A stretch of 64,000 bases of DNA, from positions 186,001 through 250,000 of the forward strand of contig NZ_MORL01000002.1 in assembly GCF_001870735.1 (NCBI RefSeq), in the 5' to 3' direction. Every line of letters begins with the position of its first letter. Position 1 is the stretch's first letter. The position numbers and the translations under genes are program-made. This DNA comes from Arsenicibacter rosenii. GTDB lineage: Bacteria; Bacteroidota; Bacteroidia; Cytophagales; Spirosomataceae. Positions 59,772 through 64,000 of the stretch are shown here, piece after piece. Under the pieces are notes generated by a model. That model ran no database searches. It saw only the letters and a program-made list of their open reading frames with translations, and had not been told where the DNA came from.

Positions 59772-62204
59772 ATGAAATTTATCTTTTTGTTCCTCATTCT
59801 GACCGGGTTGGTAAGTACATATGCCGGAGCACAACCTTCCGGCAGGAAACAGATAACCGTCAGCGGTTATGTGCGGGAGGCAGGAAGTCAGGAAGCTTTA
59901 ATCGGCGTGAGTATCTATGCCTCCATGCCTGACGCCACCAACCGAATCGTTGGTACAACGACAAATACCTATGGCTTTTACTCGATTACACTGCCGGCGC
60001 AAGATACCGTCCGGCTTAATTTTTCGTTTGTGGGCTATGAAAACGAAAGCCGGGTTACCGGTCTGCGGCAGAGTCAGGTCGTAAACGTGCTTCTGAAACC
60101 AGGCAAAACGCTGTCTGAAGTATCGGTAAAGGCAAATCGGGATACCCGTGTGAGTGACCGTGCCCAGATGAGTCAGATAGACATACCCATTTCGCAGATC
60201 AAAAAAGTACCGACGCTACTGGGCGAAAAAGATGTGCTGAAGGTATTGCAACTGATGCCGGGTGTGCAGAAAGGCTCAGAGGGGCAAACCGGGATTTATG
60301 TGCGGGGGGGCGGTCCCGACCAGAACCTGATTATCCTCGACGATGCCATTGTGTATAATGCAAATCACCTGTTCGGGTTCTTTTCGGTCTTTAACGGGGA
60401 TGCGCTCAAAAGTGTCGAACTGACTAAAGGCGGTTTTCCGGCGCGGTTTGGCGGCCGGCTGTCGTCGGTAATCGACCTCAACATGAAAGAAGGCAACAAA
60501 GAAAAACTACACGGCGAAGGCGGTATCGGCCTGATTTCGTCGCGGCTGACATTAGAAGGACCAATCAAACGGAAACGGGATTCTACTGCCCGGTCGTCTT
60601 TCCTGGTCTCTGCCCGCCGGACCTACCTTGATATTGTTGCGCGTCCGCTGATTCTGGCTTCGAACGGGGGCAGCCCGGCCGGTTATTATTTCTATGACTT
60701 TAATGCAAAGATAAACTATGATCTGGGTCCGAAGGATAAAGTTTATCTCAGCGGCTATTTCGGGCAGGACCGGTTTTATAGCCAGGACAAAACAACGAAC
60801 ACGAAAACAGATGTCAACCTGTTTTGGGGGAACAGTACCGGAACATTGCGCTGGAATCACCAGTTCAATGAGAAAGTATTTGCCAATACCTCGCTGATCT
60901 TCAGTAACTATGATTTTCAGATTGGGGTTGACGATGAATCAACCCAGGCAGACGGTCAGAAAAATACGTTCAATCTGCGTTATCGTTCCGGTATCCGGGA
61001 TTTTGCCCTTAAACATGACCTCGATTATTACCCGAATCCGCAGCATTCAATGCGTTTTGGTGTAATAAGTACCTATCATCGCTTCACACCCAGTGCTTTT
61101 GTCCTTCAGGATTCCGAAGTGGGAGACAATCGGCAAGTCATAGACGCTATTAACGTGCTGGAGTCTGGTATTTATGCCGAGGATCTCTGGAAACCAACGG
61201 ACCGCTGGCGCATCAATGCTGGTATGCGGTTAAGCCATTACTGGCACAAAAACGCCGGATACATACGGCCGGAACCGCGTTTGTCAGCAGCCTGGCGCCT
61301 GAATTCGTCACTCTCCCTGAAAGGCTCTTATGCACTGATGAACCAATACGTGCATTTGTTGTCAAATACGGGCGTTGGTTTGCCAACGGATTTGTGGGTA
61401 CCTACAACCGACCGGGTAAAACCGCAGCAATCGCAGCAGGTTGCCTTTGGCGTTGCGAAGGATTTAGATAAAAGCTGGCTGGGTGATGGTATAAGCCTGA
61501 CGGTAGAAGGCTATTACAAGACAATGAATAACATTCTGAGTTACCGCGAAGGGGCCAGTTTTATTGTAGTTGACCAACCCGGGTCTTCGTCAGAAACACC
61601 ACGCTGGGAAGACAAGGTAACCAGTGGCAAAGGCTGGTCGTATGGGGCTGAAGTATTGTTGCAAAAGAAAGCCGGACGCTTTTCGGGCTGGCTAGGCTAT
61701 ACACTCTCCTGGACACAGTGGCAGTTCCCGGAACTGAACTCAGGAAAAACGTTTTTCCCGAGATATGATCGGCGACACGATATATCGGTTGTCGGGATTT
61801 ATGAGCTAAACCCGCGGATAACGTTATCAGGTACATGGGTATACGGAACCGGCCAGGCACTGACTATACCCATCGGGCAATATAAGGCCATTGAAAACGG
61901 GCAGATTGGCTTTACGCCATCGTCGGGTATTACCAAACAGCTTGCCAGTATGTTGACCGTGAATGATTATGGTACCAAAAACGGTTTCCGGGCAGAACCT
62001 TATCATCGGTTTGATCTGGGTGTTCAGTTTCATAAGAAGAAAAAGCGATACGAACGGACCTGGGAAATCAGCGTTTACAACCTCTATAGCCGTCGTAATC
62101 CGTTTTATTATCGCTTGAAAACACAGTCGTCCGGCAGCACAGTCCTACAGCGGGTTTCGCTTTTTCCGATTGTGCCATCATTCAGTTATAACTTTACCTT
62201 TTAA
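59772..62204 (+). CDS. TonB-dependent receptor, copy 2
   Basis: 810 aa with the same plan as copy 1: signal peptide, carboxypeptidase-regulatory-like domain (VSGYVREAGSQEALIGVSIYA), plug (KVLQLMPGVQKGSEGQTGIYVRGGGPDQN) and barrel ending SYNFTF. Much of the protein aligns closely to copy 1, but silent positions are often A or T here and G or C there. The block at 60360-60560 is nearly the same as 56344-56544 even at silent sites. Ligand unknown, probably related to that of copy 1. Confidence 0.93.
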   Translation: MKFIFLFLILTGLVSTYAGAQPSGRKQITVSGYVREAGSQEALIGVSIYASMPDATNRIVGTTTNTYGFYSITLPAQDTVRLNFSFVGYENESRVTGLRQSQVVNVLLKPGKTLSEVSVKANRDTRVSDRAQMSQIDIPISQIKKVPTLLGEKDVLKVLQLMPGVQKGSEGQTGIYVRGGGPDQNLIILDDAIVYNANHLFGFFSVFNGDALKSVELTKGGFPARFGGRLSSVIDLNMKEGNKEKLHGEGGIGLISSRLTLEGPIKRKRDSTARSSFLVSARRTYLDIVARPLILASNGGSPAGYYFYDFNAKINYDLGPKDKVYLSGYFGQDRFYSQDKTTNTKTDVNLFWGNSTGTLRWNHQFNEKVFANTSLIFSNYDFQIGVDDESTQADGQKNTFNLRYRSGIRDFALKHDLDYYPNPQHSMRFGVISTYHRFTPSAFVLQDSEVGDNRQVIDAINVLESGIYAEDLWKPTDRWRINAGMRLSHYWHKNAGYIRPEPRLSAAWRLNSSLSLKGSYALMNQYVHLLSNTGVGLPTDLWVPTTDRVKPQQSQQVAFGVAKDLDKSWLGDGISLTVEGYYKTMNNILSYREGASFIVVDQPGSSSETPRWEDKVTSGKGWSYGAEVLLQKKAGRFSGWLGYTLSWTQWQFPELNSGKTFFPRYDRRHDISVVGIYELNPRITLSGTWVYGTGQALTIPIGQYKAIENGQIGFTPSSGITKQLASMLTVNDYGTKNGFRAEPYHRFDLGVQFHKKKKRYERTWEISVYNLYSRRNPFYYRLKTQSSGSTVLQRVSLFPIVPSFSYNFTF

Positions 62205-62215
62205 GCTCCGTTATC

Positions 62216-63124
62216 ATGCTCTTTTTTCGTCTTATCGGTGTATGCTGTAGCCTGCTTACCGGATTGGTCTTGATAAGCTGTGGTAGTATGGTCACCAATG
62301 TGCCGGATGCCAAAGTGCCTCAGTCGGTACAAAAGCCGGTCGTCGTTGGCTTTATTTCACCACAGGATAGCCTCCTTGCCGTAAGTATTCAGTTGACAGA
62401 TGTCGTGATCGGAACGGCATCATCGGTTTCTAACGTTACAAATGCCGTTGTTACGATTTCCGAAAATAACCGGTTTGTTGCCTTACGTTACCTGGATAAT
62501 TCGCAGGGTATCTATATCGCGCAGGCCCGGAACTTCCCGATTGAAGCCGGTAAAACCTACACCCTCAGGGTCACGATGCCTTCCGGACAAACATTGGCGG
62601 CATCGGCTAGCGTCCCTGCCGCCGTACCGATACAACAGGTTGTTTTTGATTCGGCACAGACAACCACTACTCAGACCGCTTCCTTGAGCATCAAATGGAC
62701 TGATCCCGCAGGGCAACCGAATTACTATCGCATCAAAGGGGATCAGGTTTATTCGCTCACACAACCGACCGGTACCTATACGGCTACGATTGACCTGGCC
62801 TTCAGGAATGAAAACTTTCGCTATTTGTTGACTGATGCAAACCGGGATGGACAAACACTTACCTCGTCATCGGGTTATTACCAGCCATATACGGTAAACG
62901 GAACAGGAGGAGCGGTTTCCCGGCTGCCGGGAAACATTCTGACACTGCGGCTTCTTACTGTAGACAAAATGTACTATGATTACCACAGTGCTTTGCAGCA
63001 ATTCAGTGATGCAAATGGTAATCCGTTTGCCGAACCTGTGTTGTTGCCTACTAACATAGCCGGTGGGGGGATCGGGTGTTTTGCCGCCTATAACCAGTCG
63101 TTGGCCCGGATTGTGCTGAAATAA
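62216..63124 (+). CDS. DUF4249 surface lipoprotein, copy 2
   Basis: 302 aa. The lipobox reads VLISC. KPVVVGFISPQDSLLAVSIQL and the late NPFAEPVLLPTNIAGGGIGCFAAYNQS match copy 1; the middle differs more, as expected for a ligand-contact region. It follows receptor copy 2 by 11 bases and should be its surface partner. Confidence 0.88.
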   Translation: MLFFRLIGVCCSLLTGLVLISCGSMVTNVPDAKVPQSVQKPVVVGFISPQDSLLAVSIQLTDVVIGTASSVSNVTNAVVTISENNRFVALRYLDNSQGIYIAQARNFPIEAGKTYTLRVTMPSGQTLAASASVPAAVPIQQVVFDSAQTTTTQTASLSIKWTDPAGQPNYYRIKGDQVYSLTQPTGTYTATIDLAFRNENFRYLLTDANRDGQTLTSSSGYYQPYTVNGTGGAVSRLPGNILTLRLLTVDKMYYDYHSALQQFSDANGNPFAEPVLLPTNIAGGGIGCFAAYNQSLARIVLK

Positions 63125-63130
63125 ACAGCT

Positions 63131-63166
63131 GCCATCCGTCCGGAGAGCTACGCCGGCCGGATGGGC
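63131..63166 (+). terminator. Hairpin terminator, imperfect
   Basis: An imperfect GC-rich stem (GCCATCCG...CGGATGGGC with one bulged G, plus inner CCGG pairs) just after the second DUF4249 gene. No T run follows. Confidence 0.6.
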
Positions 63167-63556
63167 GGACGGCACCATACCGGTAAGCTAAGGTCTAAGG
63201 ATATGGTCGCCGGCAGCGAGTTCTTATAGGCGGCTGCTTTCCGGAAATTACCGGTTTTATGGTGGTAAAGGCCTAATGTCCCGGATCTGGTCATAGCCCG
63301 GGTGCGTCCGTATGGGCATCGCCACCGTTGTCGGGACGATATACTGGTTTGCCTGACTGACCGGGTCAAGGTGTAACAACGGGTTGGCAACATAGAACCG
63401 GCTGATAAAACAAGTAGCCTTTCCGATCGGCATACGGCGATTACTCTACAGAGGCCGTCACAGCAGCATCCGGTTTTGTGTCCGGCTTTTTGGTAAGGGT
63501 TTGTTTCCTGATACGGTAGTTTCTGCTCAACCTGTCAGCTACTTACGAAAAGGTAT
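63167..63556 (-). other. Intergenic region with a possible degraded minus-strand coding remnant
   Basis: About 390 bases with no intact gene. On the minus strand two adjacent frames look coding-like: RFYVANPLLHLDPVSQANQY (about 63400-63340) and, after a frame change, GLYHHKTGNFRKAAAY (about 63275-63225), which resembles a TPR helix. This could be a frameshifted gene remnant. I cannot identify it. Confidence 0.3.
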
Positions 63557-63603
63557 AATAAAAGCAATGGCACAACTGATACAGCTGTGCCATTGCTTTT
63601 ATT
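63557..63603. terminator. Strong hairpin terminator
   Basis: A perfect 18-bp stem (AATAAAAGCAATGGCACA and its complement) with an 11-base loop, just downstream of the DAHP synthase/chorismate mutase gene. Confidence 0.9.
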
Positions 63604-63617
63604 GAACAGGTATTGAT

Positions 63618-64000
63618 TTACGCTTCAGCGCTGTTCATTACCTCAGTTTGCTTACGGATCGACTCCATGTGAATGATCTTATAGATTTCTTCAACCAGTT
63701 CCGGATACAGACCAAATTTTTTCGCCTGTTCGGTGCGGGTTTTCAGAATCTCTTTCCAGCGGTCAGGCTGGAACAGGGTCACATTGTTGTCGCGTTTGTA
63801 TTCAGCCAGTTTTTCGACCAGTGCCATACGGGCTGCCAGCATTTCAACCAGTTGACGGTCAGTATTGTCAATTTTCTGACGGAGTTGCTCCAGAGCGCCT
63901 TTAAATTCAAGGTTTTCTGACTGTACCGTACGGATGTGCAGGTGGTCGAGCATTTCGCCGAAAGCGGCAGGGGTCAGCTGCTGAGCAGCATCACTCCATG
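63618..64000 (-). CDS. Bifunctional DAHP synthase/chorismate mutase, C-terminal part
   Basis: The visible 126 residues read in frame from the right edge (WSDAAQQLTPAAFGEMLDHL). They hold the end of the DAHP synthase region and a complete AroQ-type helical chorismate mutase (ALEQLRQKIDNTDRQLVEML, RMALVEKLAEYKRDNN, then a C-terminal helix with EEIYKIIHMESIRKQ). The enzyme makes the first shikimate-pathway intermediate and converts chorismate to prephenate for Phe and Tyr. The 5' part lies beyond the window, so the ATG at 63953 is internal. Confidence 0.9.
   Translation of the reverse strand, partial: WSDAAQQLTPAAFGEMLDHLHIRTVQSENLEFKGALEQLRQKIDNTDRQLVEMLAARMALVEKLAEYKRDNNVTLFQPDRWKEILKTRTEQAKKFGLYPELVEEIYKIIHMESIRKQTEVMNSAEA

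Overview
The window looks like chromosomal DNA of a gliding-type Bacteroidota, most likely order Cytophagales near Spirosoma and its relatives. This is inferred from gene content: GldH gliding lipoprotein, TonB receptor plus DUF4249 lipoprotein pairs, bacillithiol-type YtxJ, BlaI/M56 pair, type II DAHP synthase/chorismate mutase, FtsK followed by LolA, and TAnnTTTG promoter elements. Nearly every stretch is coding. Most convergent gene ends carry a long perfect hairpin.

Layout. 1-3.6 kb: rsgA (cut by the left edge), waaA, ytxJ and two acidic disordered proteins. 3.8-8.8 kb: a membrane-bound AraC regulator with outside glycan-binding-type domains, an MscS channel, and a Crp/Fnr regulator with an SDR enzyme. 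8.8-15 kb: a secreted GH43-like protein and a DUF1501 + PSD1/cytochrome pair. 15-22 kb: cyclase-family hydrolase, metzincin-type protease, porin, and a glutaredoxin-glutaredoxin-thioredoxin reductase fusion. 21.8-25.4 kb: three membrane-linked glycosyltransferases. 25.4-35.1 kb: SulP transporter, YhdH oxidoreductase, BlaI/M56, gldH, LON-like protein, AI-2E transporter, a beta-propeller-like protein and an OmpR-type regulator. 35.2-41.1 kb: a divergent Nramp relative, three PadR-linked membrane paralogues, PadR and an ABC exporter. 41.2-45.5 kb: the RNA-repair module described below. 45.5-55.5 kb: envelope proteins, M1 peptidase, lolA, ftsK, pyrD and NDH-2. 55.7-63.1 kb: a duplicated TonB receptor/lipoprotein pair with a decayed NDH-2 fragment between the copies. 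The right edge cuts a DAHP synthase/chorismate mutase gene.

The most striking item is in the 582-base gap between a WYL-domain regulator and a slipin (SPFH)-rtcB operon. It encodes a circularly permuted tRNA body. The T-arm half comes first, the acceptor stem is closed by a UCCG tetraloop instead of a CCA end, and the D-arm half follows. The molecule is open only where the anticodon would be. All the usual tRNA tertiary-contact positions are kept, and a long-range helix could close the whole RNA at about 270 nt. It resembles the tRNA-like module of bacterial YrlA Y RNAs, but no Ro60 gene is in the window. A tRNA mimic open at the anticodon, beside an RNA ligase that rejoins broken tRNAs, suggests a damage sensor, decoy or scaffold for RtcB, the slipin or the WYL regulator.

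All calls come from reading the sequence. No database search or folding program was run.
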